DNA of 64,000 nucleotides, taken from assembly GCA_039964455.1 (NCBI GenBank), contig JBDVXK010000024.1, positions 124,001 to 188,000 on the forward strand, in the 5' to 3' direction. Positions 1 through 8,654 of this stretch are shown here, piece after piece (within the stretch, counting starts at the first letter, position 1; each line of letters starts with the position of its first letter). The position numbers and the translations under genes are program-made. The notes below the pieces were generated by a model. The model was not told the origin of the DNA and ran no database searches. It was given only the letters and a program-made list of their open reading frames with translations. The DNA comes from CALJFL01 sp039964455. GTDB lineage: Bacteria > Pseudomonadota > Gammaproteobacteria > Pseudomonadales > Halieaceae.

Positions 1-466
1 GCGTTGCGGTGCAGGTAAACTCCGCTGGATCGGCTCCGGCCTGGGGCTCTGTCATTGAATAGCAGGAGGCGATATTGCCGTCCAACAACGGCTGCAGGTA
101 CTTCTCTTTCTGATGAGGCGTGCCAAAGTGAGCGAGAATTTCAGCGTTGCCGGAGTCTGGCGCCTGGCAACCAAACACACTGGGGCCAAAACGACTGCGG
201 CCGAGAATTTCATTCATAAGCCCGAGGTTAACCTGGCCGTAGCCCTGCCCGCCAAGCTCAGGACCTATGTGACATGCCCAGAGTTTCTTTTCTTTGACGA
301 TTGCCTTCAGCGGTGCCATTGCTTTGGCAGCCGGCGAATCGGGGTCCCAGGGATCGCCTGGACCGCGAAACACCAGGTCCAGAGGCTCAATTTCCTTGCG
401 GGTAAACTCGTCGATCCAATTCAACTGTTCCTGAAATTCACTGTCGGTCTCAAAGCTCCAGCTCAC
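1..466 (-). CDS. Acyl-CoA dehydrogenase, N-terminal part (cut by window edge)
   Basis: The first 155 residues of an acyl-CoA dehydrogenase are present; the C-terminal part with the catalytic glutamate lies outside the window. The visible part has the N-terminal helical domain and the start of the FAD-binding middle domain, including the ACAD-type stretch YSMTEPQAGAD. The large proline/aspartate-rich insertion near residue 45 resembles the ACAD11-like class. The start is taken as GTG at 466, with AGAGGAAG about five bases upstream; no ATG fits. It diverges from the operon at 742, whose first gene is an ACAD10/11-type kinase. In eukaryotic ACAD10/11 those two activities are fused, so the two genes probably work together on hydroxy- or branched acyl-CoAs (inference). 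Confidence 0.85.
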   Translation of the reverse strand, partial: MSWSFETDSEFQEQLNWIDEFTRKEIEPLDLVFRGPGDPWDPDSPAAKAMAPLKAIVKEKKLWACHIGPELGGQGYGQVNLGLMNEILGRSRFGPSVFGCQAPDSGNAEILAHFGTPHQKEKYLQPLLDGNIASCYSMTEPQAGADPAEFTCTAT

Positions 467-553
467 TGCACTTCCTCTTTTTCTGACTAGATTCCACGGG
501 CTAATGATTACGCCAATTCAGAGTAATCACAGTATTTTGTTTCTGCCGCCGCC

Positions 554-581
554 TTGACTTGGGCAGACGCTATCTTATACT
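554..581 (+). promoter_or_regulatory. Sigma-70-like promoter of the 742-5923 operon
   Basis: TTGACT (554-559) and TATACT (576-581) are separated by 16 bases in the divergent region between the acyl-CoA dehydrogenase and the kinase gene. This would give a leader of roughly 150 nt. Inferred from consensus only. Confidence 0.5.
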
Positions 582-603
582 TGCTAGACGCAAACAAGCA
601 AGT
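579..603. promoter_or_regulatory. Inverted repeat, candidate TetR operator
   Basis: ACTTGCT (579-585) and AGCAAGT (597-603) form a perfect 7-bp inverted repeat with an 11-base spacer, overlapping the -10 box of the promoter at 554-581. The inner GACGCAAACAAG is nearly repeated at 12535-12546 (GACACAAACAAG). A TTCTTGAAC half-site follows at 604-612. The TetR gene at 3446 in the downstream operon is the natural candidate for binding (inference). Confidence 0.4.
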
Positions 604-741
604 TTCTTGAACCCGCCGGACAACAAAAACGATGCACAGCGACAAGCTTAGGCTCACGCGGGCGACTCCCGCCAATGCCACCGTTGCCAACCAGCCTTCA
701 GGGCTACTCACTCTCTCAAATCATAGTAGTGGACTGGCGCC

Positions 742-1794
742 TTGCCTGCCACCAACCAACAGCGAGTACGAGGCCCGGGCTTGAGCAGCGACAATTCCCG
801 TTTTACCGATTGGTGCGCTACCGAACTAAAGCGCACAGGTGCCACTATCGTCAAGGAACTCAGCGGTGGCAATTCAAACCTCACCCAACTGATTGACACA
901 GATCAAGGTCCACTGGTGCTGCGCACTCCCCCGGCCAATACCATTTCGCCAAAAGCGCATCGCGGCGTTGAGCGAGAGTCGATTGTGATGGCAGCGCTGG
1001 CTGGACGTATTCCCGTGCCCGACATGGTGGCCTGGTGTGGCGACCCGGAGGTTAACGGCAAGCCCTTTATGTTGGTGGAGCACGTGGACGGCGTTTCAAT
1101 TACCGATGAACTGCCAGCGGCCTACAATGGGGTTGAGTCTGTTAACCGCTTGGGTGAACAGCTTATCGACGCGCTTGCGGGCATTGCCACGGCACCCTGG
1201 CAGGAACTTGGTTTGTCGCGGTTTGGCAACCCCGACAATTTCCTGTCGCGACAAATTGAGCGCTGGCTGGAAGTTCGCCGAACTGCTGTAGTCAGGGAAT
1301 TACCGGAGATAGAAATATTGGGGCGCTGGTTGTTGGACAACCTGCCCGCCGATGGTCCCGTGGGCGTGGTACACGGCGATTTTCATCTGGACAACAGCCT
1401 GTGCAGCCGCGATAAGGCGGAACTGCTGGCCGTCATAGACTGGGAGATGGCCACCATTGGCGACCCCCTCACCGACCTGGGCCTTTTCCTGATGTTCTGG
1501 GGCCCTCGACAGGTCGACCCACCCGGATTTCGACACGTGCAGGCGGTGACCCGTATAGATGGCGTAAGCAGCAGGCGTGAACTGGCAGACCGCTGGGCGG
1601 CGCAAACCGGCATTGATATTAGCCAACTGAATTTTTACCTGGGCTTCGCCTTCTGGCGACTGGCGTCCATCGTGGAAGGTGCCTACGTCCTATATAAAGA
1701 GGGCAAGGTCGACACACCTTATGCTCGCGGACTGGAACACGACGTGCCGGCGCTGCTCGAAGAAGCGCGGCTGGCCATTCAGGGAGACTGGTGA
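742..1794 (+). CDS. APH-family kinase-like protein (ACAD10/11 kinase-domain type)
   Basis: A 350-aa protein of the aminoglycoside phosphotransferase / choline-kinase fold. The glycine-rich loop is GGNSNLT (42-48), the catalytic loop HGDFHLDN (211-218) and the metal-binding segment IDWEMATIGDP (232-242), so the kinase machinery is complete. In this family the kinase domain of ACAD10/11 phosphorylates 4-hydroxyacyl-CoAs for later dehydration. The divergent acyl-CoA dehydrogenase and the following acyl-CoA ligase fit that role; antibiotic resistance does not. The start is uncertain: TTG at 742 gives the longest frame and TTG at 781 is an alternative; neither has a strong Shine-Dalgarno. Confidence 0.8.
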   Translation: MPATNQQRVRGPGLSSDNSRFTDWCATELKRTGATIVKELSGGNSNLTQLIDTDQGPLVLRTPPANTISPKAHRGVERESIVMAALAGRIPVPDMVAWCGDPEVNGKPFMLVEHVDGVSITDELPAAYNGVESVNRLGEQLIDALAGIATAPWQELGLSRFGNPDNFLSRQIERWLEVRRTAVVRELPEIEILGRWLLDNLPADGPVGVVHGDFHLDNSLCSRDKAELLAVIDWEMATIGDPLTDLGLFLMFWGPRQVDPPGFRHVQAVTRIDGVSSRRELADRWAAQTGIDISQLNFYLGFAFWRLASIVEGAYVLYKEGKVDTPYARGLEHDVPALLEEARLAIQGDW

Positions 1795-3407
1795 TGCAGG
1801 CTACCATGATGCACACACCCATGACCGTACAGCTGATCATGCAGCACGGTTTGCAGGTGTTTCCCAACAGTCGCGTGGGAACCTTTGACGGCGAAGTGGT
1901 TACCCACACACCCTATATCGACATTGCGAATAACGCGTCCCGGCTCGCCAATGCCCTGAGCGCATTAGGCATAAAGTCCGGTGACAGGGTGGGCACGTTC
2001 AGTTGGAACAATACAGCACACATGGAGGCTTATCTGGCCATTCCCTCCATGGGCGCAATCATGCACACCGTGAATATACGGCTGTCCCCTGAACACATTG
2101 CCTACGTAATTAACCATGCAGAGGACAGCGCGATACTGCTGGATGCGACCCTGCTGGAACTGTTTCAGCCGGTTCTACCGTTGCTGGAAACAGTGAAGCA
2201 CATCATCGTAATCGGTGGTGATGCGCAACTGCCGGGCTTTGAATGTCACAACTACGAGTCGCTGCTGGCTGCACAGCCAGCCGCCTTCGACTGGCCAGTG
2301 CTGGACGAGACCCAGGCGGCCGCCGTCTGCTACACCTCCGGCACAACGGGAAACCCCAAGGGCGTTGTGTACAGCCACCGAGCAACCTTTATGCACTCCA
2401 TGGCATCTCGGGCAGCCGATACCTTTGGAATCAGTGAACACGACCGCATCATGCTGCTACCCCCGATGTTCCACGCTAATTCATGGGGTTTGCCCTACAG
2501 CGGCTGGTTCAGCGGCAGCGACCTGATAATGCCCGGCCCTCACTTGCAGGTGGACGGCATCATGGCCATGGTAGCCAGCGAACGCCCGACCATCACCGCC
2601 ATGGTCCCTACGATTCTGGGCGATTTGCTGCGTATGCCCGAGGAAAGCGCTCCCGACATGAGCTGTTTTCGGATGCTGGTTTGCGGCGGCTCCGCAGTAG
2701 CGCCAGCGATGATCAATGCGGCCCGGGAAAAATGGAACGTGCCTGTGCTGCAGGGTTGGGGCATGACCGAGACCAGCCCTCTGTGTGCCCTGTCCCACCC
2801 ACCCCGCGACCCGGGCGAAGGTGGCGAAACTCCGTGGCGTGCCAAGAGCGGCCGTCCAGTGGCCGGCGTACAGGTGCGCGTGGTCGACGAACAGGGTCAG
2901 CCGCTACCACACGATGGCGCTACCGTAGGTGAACTGCAGCTTCGAGGACCCTGGATTACAGGGTCCTATCACCGCGACGAATCACCCGATTCATTTTCGG
3001 AGGATGGCTGGCTGCGCACCGGCGATGTAGGCCACATCGACGAAAAGCACTATGTGCAACTCACCGACCGAACCAAGGATGTCATTAAATCCGGTGGCGA
3101 ATGGATTTCTTCGGTGGACCTGGAGAATGCCCTGCTTGCCCACCCTGATGTGGCAGAGGTTGCCGTGATCGCAATCGACGACGAGCGCTGGCAGGAACGT
3201 CCACTGGCCATTGTTTCACCACTGCGGGATAACCTGTCGCCGCAGGAACTACAGGATTTCCTGACGGACCAGGTCGCCAAGTTCTGGATACCAGAAAGTT
3301 GGGTGTTCTGCGAAGACATTGCCAAGACCAGCGTCGGCAAGATGGATAAAAAGCGGCTGCGGCAGGCTAACCAGGACGGTGAATTCCAGGTCATCAAGAC
3401 CAGATAA
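1794..3407 (+). CDS. AMP-forming fatty-acyl-CoA ligase (AlkK-like)
   Basis: A 537-aa ANL-superfamily enzyme that activates a carboxylic acid to its CoA thioester with ATP. The P-loop YTSGTTGNPKGV lies near residue 180, GWGMTETSP near 321 and the hinge DRTKDVIKSGGEW near 426. The C-terminal GKMDKKRLR holds the adenylation lysine. The segment LPPMFHANSWGLPY is typical of the AlkK medium-chain group. The ATG at 1794 overlaps the kinase stop by one base (TGATG) and has AGGGAG in front, so the two are translationally coupled. The exact chain length of the substrate cannot be told. Confidence 0.9.
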   Translation: MQATMMHTPMTVQLIMQHGLQVFPNSRVGTFDGEVVTHTPYIDIANNASRLANALSALGIKSGDRVGTFSWNNTAHMEAYLAIPSMGAIMHTVNIRLSPEHIAYVINHAEDSAILLDATLLELFQPVLPLLETVKHIIVIGGDAQLPGFECHNYESLLAAQPAAFDWPVLDETQAAAVCYTSGTTGNPKGVVYSHRATFMHSMASRAADTFGISEHDRIMLLPPMFHANSWGLPYSGWFSGSDLIMPGPHLQVDGIMAMVASERPTITAMVPTILGDLLRMPEESAPDMSCFRMLVCGGSAVAPAMINAAREKWNVPVLQGWGMTETSPLCALSHPPRDPGEGGETPWRAKSGRPVAGVQVRVVDEQGQPLPHDGATVGELQLRGPWITGSYHRDESPDSFSEDGWLRTGDVGHIDEKHYVQLTDRTKDVIKSGGEWISSVDLENALLAHPDVAEVAVIAIDDERWQERPLAIVSPLRDNLSPQELQDFLTDQVAKFWIPESWVFCEDIAKTSVGKMDKKRLRQANQDGEFQVIKTR

Positions 3408-3412
3408 ACTTA

Positions 3413-3431
3413 CCGCCGCTCTACGCGGCGG
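3413..3431. repeat. Hairpin between ligase and TetR genes
   Basis: CCGCCGC (3413-3419) and GCGGCGG (3425-3431) form a perfect 7-bp GC stem with a 5-base loop. There is no T-tract, so it is unlikely to be an intrinsic terminator. It ends four bases before the Shine-Dalgarno of the TetR gene and could tune its translation or protect the upstream mRNA 3' end (inference). Confidence 0.5.
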
Positions 3432-3445
3432 AAGTGAGGACTGTA

Positions 3446-4096
3446 ATGACAGAAGAAACCGCGGCTAAAAGCACCAAGGGCACGCGTCGCACTCAGGCAG
3501 AACGCACCGCCCTGTCAGACCAGCTGATGCTGGAGGCGGCGATCAAACTGATTAACGAGCGCGGCACGCAAAAAACAACACTTAAAGAAATTGGTGAGCT
3601 CGCAGGCTATAGCCGCGGACTAGCCAACTATCGGTTTGGCTCCAAGGATGGCTTGCTGCAGGAGTTGTTCAGCCGATTTGATGATCGCTGGAAAAATCAT
3701 CTCGAGACCTATGTTGATAAAAAATCCGGCGCTGAGGCGGTGCTTGCAGCTGCCAACGCCCTACGCGATTTCCTGAAGCTGGAATCGGAATATATGCGCG
3801 CCATGTATACCCTGTGGTATGAATCACTGGGCCATGAATCCGAGATACGCAATAACCTGGCCGCCCATCACGATGTCTATCGCAAAGATGCGACACGCTG
3901 GATAGAACAGGGAATAAAAGATGGTAATGTCGACCCGACCATTAACCCCACCCAGTTTGCTGTTCAATTCTGTGCGTTTATCTTCGGCGTGGTTTATCAA
4001 TGGCTGGTAAATGCCGACGCCCTGGACCTGGACGCCGTTTTTGACGAATACGAAGTCAACATAACCAAACTACTTAGCACAAAGGAATCACACTGA
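3446..4096 (+). CDS. TetR/AcrR-family transcriptional regulator
   Basis: A 216-aa regulator. The N-terminal helix-turn-helix is clear: KTTLKEIGELAGYSRGLANY followed by FGSKDGLLQELF, around residues 40-70. The rest is the variable ligand-binding helical domain. The ATG at 3446 is preferred over the GTG at 3434 because GAGGA lies six bases upstream of it. The gene is embedded in the kinase-ligase-hydrolase-monooxygenase operon, so it probably autoregulates that operon, with the inverted repeat at 579-603 as the likely site. The ligand is presumably the acid or its CoA ester (inference). Confidence 0.85.
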   Translation: MTEETAAKSTKGTRRTQAERTALSDQLMLEAAIKLINERGTQKTTLKEIGELAGYSRGLANYRFGSKDGLLQELFSRFDDRWKNHLETYVDKKSGAEAVLAAANALRDFLKLESEYMRAMYTLWYESLGHESEIRNNLAAHHDVYRKDATRWIEQGIKDGNVDPTINPTQFAVQFCAFIFGVVYQWLVNADALDLDAVFDEYEVNITKLLSTKESH

Positions 4097-4902
4097 TGGC
4101 CTACCTCACTCGCGAAGACAACAAGAATGTGTATTACGAAGACTATGGTACTGGCGACAGCGCCATTGTATTGGTGCATGGCTGGGGTATGGGCGTAAGG
4201 ACCTGGGACTACTCACTGGCAGCGCTGATCGCGGCCGGTTTCAGAGTTGTCGCATTGGACCATCGCGGCTGCGGCAAATCCGACAAGGATTTTGCTGACG
4301 TAGGCATCAATGCCATCGCGGGTGACGTGGTCGCCCTAGTAGAAAAACTGGGGCTATCCAGAGTCGTACTGAACGGCTGGTCACTGGGCGGCGCTGTGGT
4401 CGTTGCAGCGGCAGACCAATTGAAAGATACCTGCACTGGCCTGGTGCTAACTTGCGGAGCCACTCCGGTCTATTTGCAGAAAAGCGATTACGCACACGGC
4501 GGTACTGATGCCGACCTGGCCGGCACGCTTGAAGCGATGGGCGCAGACCGGGTCAATTTCCTGTGGGCGCTATCGCAGGGTATCTGCGCCACTGAAGTCA
4601 CACCGGAAGTAGAGCGCTGGATGTGGGAAATTTTCATGGAGTCCTCCCCCAACGCCGCAGCATCATTGGCCGAGCTGGGCCCCATGGATCAGCGGAGCAT
4701 ACTTGCCTCCCTGACAATGCCTATTCTCAGTTACGTTGCAGGCAAGGACGCTGTGGTTGACCCCAACGTCTGCCGCTCCGTCGCCGAGTACAACGACAAT
4801 GTTACTACCGTCGATCTGCCTGAATCCGGGCACGCGCCATTCATAGACGAAACTGCGCGCTATAACGAAGAACTGATTACCTTCACCAGCAGCTGCCTGT
4901 AA
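4096..4902 (+). CDS. Alpha/beta hydrolase
   Basis: A 268-aa alpha/beta-hydrolase-fold enzyme with an intact triad. The oxyanion segment is HGWG (28-31), the nucleophile elbow GWSLGG has Ser96, the acid is Asp218 in AGKDAV and the base is His246 in SGHAPF. It resembles esterases, lactonases and C-C hydrolases of the haloperoxidase-like group. The ATG overlaps the TetR stop by one base, so it belongs to the operon. Together with the luciferase-like monooxygenase that follows, it could open a lactone or ester made by Baeyer-Villiger-type oxidation (inference). Confidence 0.85.
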   Translation: MAYLTREDNKNVYYEDYGTGDSAIVLVHGWGMGVRTWDYSLAALIAAGFRVVALDHRGCGKSDKDFADVGINAIAGDVVALVEKLGLSRVVLNGWSLGGAVVVAAADQLKDTCTGLVLTCGATPVYLQKSDYAHGGTDADLAGTLEAMGADRVNFLWALSQGICATEVTPEVERWMWEIFMESSPNAAASLAELGPMDQRSILASLTMPILSYVAGKDAVVDPNVCRSVAEYNDNVTTVDLPESGHAPFIDETARYNEELITFTSSCL

Positions 4903-4921
4903 GCAGGCCGAGGACACAACA

Positions 4922-5923
4922 ATGGCAGACTCTATCAATTACGGGCTCTGGTACGATTTTCGTAATCCCCTGCAGTGGCGACAGCCCTTCGAAACATTTT
5001 ACGCGCAGCGGCTTCAGCAAATTGCAGATGCGGAAGACATGGGCTTCAGCTCCTGTTGGCTTACCGAGCACCACTTCTGTGACGACGGCTACACACCCTC
5101 CCCGCTGGTGTTGGCAGGCGCAATTGGCGCCAGAACCCGGACAATGCAATTGGGCACCAACCTGATGCTGCTGCCACTGCACGATCCCGTTCGCGTCGCC
5201 GAAGATGCAGCCACATTGTCACTGGTCACTGGTGGCCGTTTCGATCTGGGTGTGGGTATAGGCTACCGGCAGCTGGAGTTTGATCAATTTGGACGCAAGA
5301 TTTCCCATCGACCCAGCCTCGTTGAAGAGGGGATAGAAATTGTACGTCGCGCCTGGTCCGGCGAGCCGGTGAACTTCAGCGGCAAACGCTTCGAGGTTGG
5401 CGATCTCTGCGTCACCCCTGCCCCGGAACAGAAACCCGCAATTTTACTGGGTGGCATGGCACCGCCTGCCATTGATCGCGCGGCACGTGTTGCCGACGGT
5501 TTTCTGTGCACCGGCGGCATTGGCATAGACATGTATGCCGAAGCGCTGGAGCGCAATGGTAAAGCCCAGACCGATGGCAGCGTAGTACTGGGCTGCTGGG
5601 CCATCATCGCCGAAGACCCGGAAGCAGAGGCCGCCAAGGTTGGCGAACACGTGCTCTACCAGGCAAACGAGTACATTAAATGGGGTGCCTTTGGTCCGCC
5701 GGATCAAACGCCACTATTTGAGAATGCAGCCAGCGCTATCGAAAACGGACTCTACGAGTTGTGGGATGCGGATATGGCCGTCGCCGAGTTGAGCAAGTTA
5801 GTCAGCACCTATCCCAATATCCGGGATATTCACTTCTGGGCACAGTTCCCCGGAGAGAGTGTAGAGTCGGGCAATGCGCGACTACGCTATATCGCCGAAA
5901 AGGTACTGCCGCGACTGCCGTAA
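4922..5923 (+). CDS. LLM-class (luciferase-like) flavin-dependent oxidoreductase
   Basis: A 333-aa protein of the bacterial luciferase / F420 LLM superfamily. Hallmarks are WLTEHHF near residue 47, LGTNLMLLPLHDPVRVAED in the TIM-barrel core and GRFDLGVGIGYR near 105. Such enzymes use reduced FMN or F420 to oxygenate or reduce carbonyl-type substrates. A GAGGAC Shine-Dalgarno precedes the ATG. It is the last gene of the operon and abuts, tail to tail with a one-base gap, the TetR gene on the other strand. No flavin reductase partner is seen nearby. Confidence 0.85.
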   Translation: MADSINYGLWYDFRNPLQWRQPFETFYAQRLQQIADAEDMGFSSCWLTEHHFCDDGYTPSPLVLAGAIGARTRTMQLGTNLMLLPLHDPVRVAEDAATLSLVTGGRFDLGVGIGYRQLEFDQFGRKISHRPSLVEEGIEIVRRAWSGEPVNFSGKRFEVGDLCVTPAPEQKPAILLGGMAPPAIDRAARVADGFLCTGGIGIDMYAEALERNGKAQTDGSVVLGCWAIIAEDPEAEAAKVGEHVLYQANEYIKWGAFGPPDQTPLFENAASAIENGLYELWDADMAVAELSKLVSTYPNIRDIHFWAQFPGESVESGNARLRYIAEKVLPRLP

Positions 5924-5924
5924 G

Positions 5925-6545
5925 TTAATCCAGCTGGCTCATCCGCAGCATGGTTGACTGAAACAGCCTGTGGGCCTCCTGCAGGTCGATGTCATCGTCA
6001 AAGTACACCGCCGAGCGCAAGCCAATCATCAGGGCGTAGCAAAGCTCGGCGGAGTCCTTGGCGCTGCGCATAAAGATATCGGGTGCACTATTGAAGATAT
6101 CCACCAGGAAGGCCTTACAGCGCGCATCAAACTCCGCCTTGGTAACGCGCAGCACATCGTCATTAACGGCAGCCCCAAAGCACTCAAGCATAAAACCGAT
6201 TTCCTTGCGGGTGCTGGCTTCTCCCTTGAACCAGAAGTCCGTCAGGCCGGTAATTCGTTCACGGGTTTCCAGCCTGGATAACTCTTCCAACTGCTCCATA
6301 AAACGCACAGAGACATTATCGAAGTACTGCTCCAGCACATCTTCCTTGCCATTGAAGTAATAAAGCAGGTGGCTGGCAGTCATGTCGGCACCCTGGGCAA
6401 CATCTGCCAGGGTCGTTTTGACATAACCTTTCTCCAGGATGCAATCGTGCAGGGATCTGAATATCTTGCGCCGGCGCTTATCGCCGCGAGAATCACGCCG
6501 CTCGACGGGGACGAGAGTGGCCTTGCCAGCTGGTGCCTGCTTCAT
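5925..6545 (-). CDS. TetR/AcrR-family transcriptional regulator
   Basis: A 206-aa TetR regulator. The DNA-binding domain is KTTLADVAQGADMTASHLLY followed by FNGKEDVLEQYF (residues 43-75). The ATG at 6545 has AGGA ten bases upstream. It diverges from the SnoaL-ligase-hydratase-Rieske operon. The palindrome CTTGAATTTAATTCAA in the shared intergenic region (6602-6617) is the likely operator. A near-identical copy at 12560-12575 suggests the regulator also controls the small-RNA/GST locus. Confidence 0.88.
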   Translation of the reverse strand: MKQAPAGKATLVPVERRDSRGDKRRRKIFRSLHDCILEKGYVKTTLADVAQGADMTASHLLYYFNGKEDVLEQYFDNVSVRFMEQLEELSRLETRERITGLTDFWFKGEASTRKEIGFMLECFGAAVNDDVLRVTKAEFDARCKAFLVDIFNSAPDIFMRSAKDSAELCYALMIGLRSAVYFDDDIDLQEAHRLFQSTMLRMSQLD

Positions 6546-6601
6546 GGCTAGTCCTGCGTATTACCCGGTATGCAGATGCGCCGAGCTTGTTATTGTCATT
6601 T

Positions 6602-6631
6602 CTTGAATTTAATTCAAAATTCACCTAACAT
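6602..6631 (+). promoter_or_regulatory. Operator-promoter of the SnoaL-to-Rieske operon
   Basis: TTGAAT (6603-6608) as -35 and TAACAT (6626-6631) as -10 are 17 bases apart. The -35 is part of the palindrome TTGAAT-TTA-ATTCAA (6603-6617). A bound repressor would therefore block the promoter. The same palindrome, 14 of 16 bases identical, occurs at 12560-12575. Confidence 0.6.
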
Positions 6632-6671
6632 CCAGCCATATTTTAATAAAAGCAACAATCGAGGTAGCTGC

Positions 6672-7088
6672 ATGAGCCCGACCCTGGAAGACAAACTCGC
6701 GATCCACGAACTGCTATCGCGCTCAGCCTACGCTTTTGATATCCAGGATATGGCCATGCTGGAGGCCTGCTTCACCGAAGACGCCCAGTTTAGTATGCGC
6801 ATCGCCGGGGGCGACCTGGTTGGGCCTTTTGATGGACGGGCGGCCATCATGACACTGATGACAGACTCTATCGCAGTTCAGACCGACGTGCGTAAACACG
6901 TAATCAGCAACATCTTTTTCGACGAGAGCGCCGAGCCGCCAATGGTCACCTCAAACCTGACCCTGATCTCGACGGAAAACGGCGAAACCACTGTGCTGAC
7001 AGCAGGCTTCTATCGCGACACCGTTGTAAAAGAGAAGGACGGCTGGCGCGTCAGTAACCGTTTTATTGAACTCGACCGAGCCTACTAG
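6672..7088 (+). CDS. SnoaL/NTF2-like protein
   Basis: A 138-aa protein of the SnoaL-like (NTF2 fold) family, with the pattern LEDKLAIHELLSRSAYAFD, a conserved FTEDAQF and the C-terminal DGWRVSNRFIE. Members are small dehydratases, isomerases, hydroxylating-dioxygenase beta subunits or cyclases. The in-frame ATG at 6570 is rejected because it precedes the promoter elements; ATG 6672 has GAGGTAG upstream. It is the first gene of the operon. With the Rieske alpha subunit at the operon end it might serve as that enzyme's beta-like partner, but this is inference. Confidence 0.8.
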   Translation: MSPTLEDKLAIHELLSRSAYAFDIQDMAMLEACFTEDAQFSMRIAGGDLVGPFDGRAAIMTLMTDSIAVQTDVRKHVISNIFFDESAEPPMVTSNLTLISTENGETTVLTAGFYRDTVVKEKDGWRVSNRFIELDRAY

Positions 7089-7097
7089 GACACCGCC

Positions 7098-8654
7098 GTG
7101 AATATAGGAAGGATACCGGCCAAAACTGCCCGCCTGGATCCTGCGCGCGAGGCATTAATCGATGTCCCTAATAATCGTCGCATCAATTACGGTGACCTGG
7201 ACCAGCGCATTCGAAGACTGGCCAATGGCCTGTGCAGCACACTTGAATTGCAGCGCGGCGCCCGGGTGGCGATCCTGTCCCGCAACTGCATCGAGTACAT
7301 GGAAGTTTTCTATGCCTGTGCGCGCATTGGCTTAATCGCCCAGCCGCTTAACTGGCGGCTGGGCACAGAAGAACTGGCCAGGATCATTGAAGACGGCGAG
7401 CCCTCTGCCATCGTCTGCTCAAGCGAGTACAGTGACACGGGAGAGGAACTGAAAGCCAAGGTCGACATCCCCCAGTGGCTGTACTTCGGCGATGGATCGG
7501 ATGACTCCTATGAAAATCTGTTGGCGAGCAACGACGACAGCGAGCCCGACGTGGCCGACAGTGTTGGCGGTGACGACCCGGTCCTGATTTTGTATACCGG
7601 TGGTACTACCGGCCAATCCAAAGGGGCCCTGCACACGCATCACTCCATTTACATGGGCATGCTTAACCAAACGGTAGCAGAACGCATCGTCCCGACAGAC
7701 GTTTATATGCTTACCGGGCAGATGTTTCACATACCGGTCGCGCTGGCGATGAATTACCAGGCGCATGGTTGTCCATTGGTATTGATCAACTTTGAGGCAC
7801 AGCTGGCACTGGAAACCATTCAGAAGGAACGGGTCTCCGCTTTCCTGGGCATTACCACCATGCTCAACTGGATGATGGCGGTGGAAAATTTTGCCGACTA
7901 CGACATCAGCAGCCTGCGCAACATCCAGTACGGTGGCGGACCTATGCCACGCAATGTTGTCTCCGCCGCACTGGAAGCGTTTCCCTGCACTCTTATTCAG
8001 GGATATGGACAAACAGAGGGCATGACGATGAGCTTTCTGTCACAGGAAGACCATCAAAAAGCCATTAATGGCGAGCACAGCGAGCGGCTTGCGTCCTGCG
8101 GCCGGGAGGGTTTTGTCACCTCTATAAAACTGGTCGATGGCGACGGCAACGAAATACCACGTGACGGAACTACCCCCGGCGAAATTCTGGTGCAGTCCGA
8201 GGCGAATATGGTGGGCTACTGGCAACGCCCCGACCTCACCGCCGAGACTATTCGTGATGGCTGGATGTATACCGGTGATGTCGCTACCTGGGATGAAGAC
8301 GGTTACATCTTCATCGTGGATAGAGCCAAAGATATGATTATCTCTGGCGGGGAAAACATTTACAGCACCCAGGTTGAAGCGGCTATTCACCAACACCCTG
8401 CAGTACTTGAATCTGCCGTATTCGGTGTTCCCCACGATGAGTGGGGGGAAGCAGTAAAAGCCGTGGTCGTACTGAAGCCGGGAGAGTCTGCCAGCGAGCA
8501 GGATATTATCGATGCTGCCAGCCAACACCTGGCCTCCTACCAAAAGCCCAAGTCGGTGGATTTCGTAGACAGCCTGCCGAAAGCTCCAACCGGAAAGATC
8601 CTCAAGCGCGAATTGCGCGACCCTTACTGGGCTGACGAAGGGAAGAAAGTATGA
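7098..8654 (+). CDS. AMP-forming acyl-CoA synthetase
   Basis: A 518-aa ANL-superfamily ligase, second in this operon. The P-loop is YTGGTTGQSKGAL (166-178), the adenylation loop GYGQTEG, the hinge VDRAKDMIISGGENIY and the C-terminal lysine segment PTGKILKREL with Lys about 500. GTG at 7098 is chosen because AGGA lies seven bases upstream and no ATG fits. The stop overlaps the next start (ATGA). It probably loads CoA onto the organic acid that the following hydratases and thiolase-like protein shorten; FadD3/FadD17-type side-chain ligases are a plausible comparison. Confidence 0.9.
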   Translation: MNIGRIPAKTARLDPAREALIDVPNNRRINYGDLDQRIRRLANGLCSTLELQRGARVAILSRNCIEYMEVFYACARIGLIAQPLNWRLGTEELARIIEDGEPSAIVCSSEYSDTGEELKAKVDIPQWLYFGDGSDDSYENLLASNDDSEPDVADSVGGDDPVLILYTGGTTGQSKGALHTHHSIYMGMLNQTVAERIVPTDVYMLTGQMFHIPVALAMNYQAHGCPLVLINFEAQLALETIQKERVSAFLGITTMLNWMMAVENFADYDISSLRNIQYGGGPMPRNVVSAALEAFPCTLIQGYGQTEGMTMSFLSQEDHQKAINGEHSERLASCGREGFVTSIKLVDGDGNEIPRDGTTPGEILVQSEANMVGYWQRPDLTAETIRDGWMYTGDVATWDEDGYIFIVDRAKDMIISGGENIYSTQVEAAIHQHPAVLESAVFGVPHDEWGEAVKAVVVLKPGESASEQDIIDAASQHLASYQKPKSVDFVDSLPKAPTGKILKRELRDPYWADEGKKV

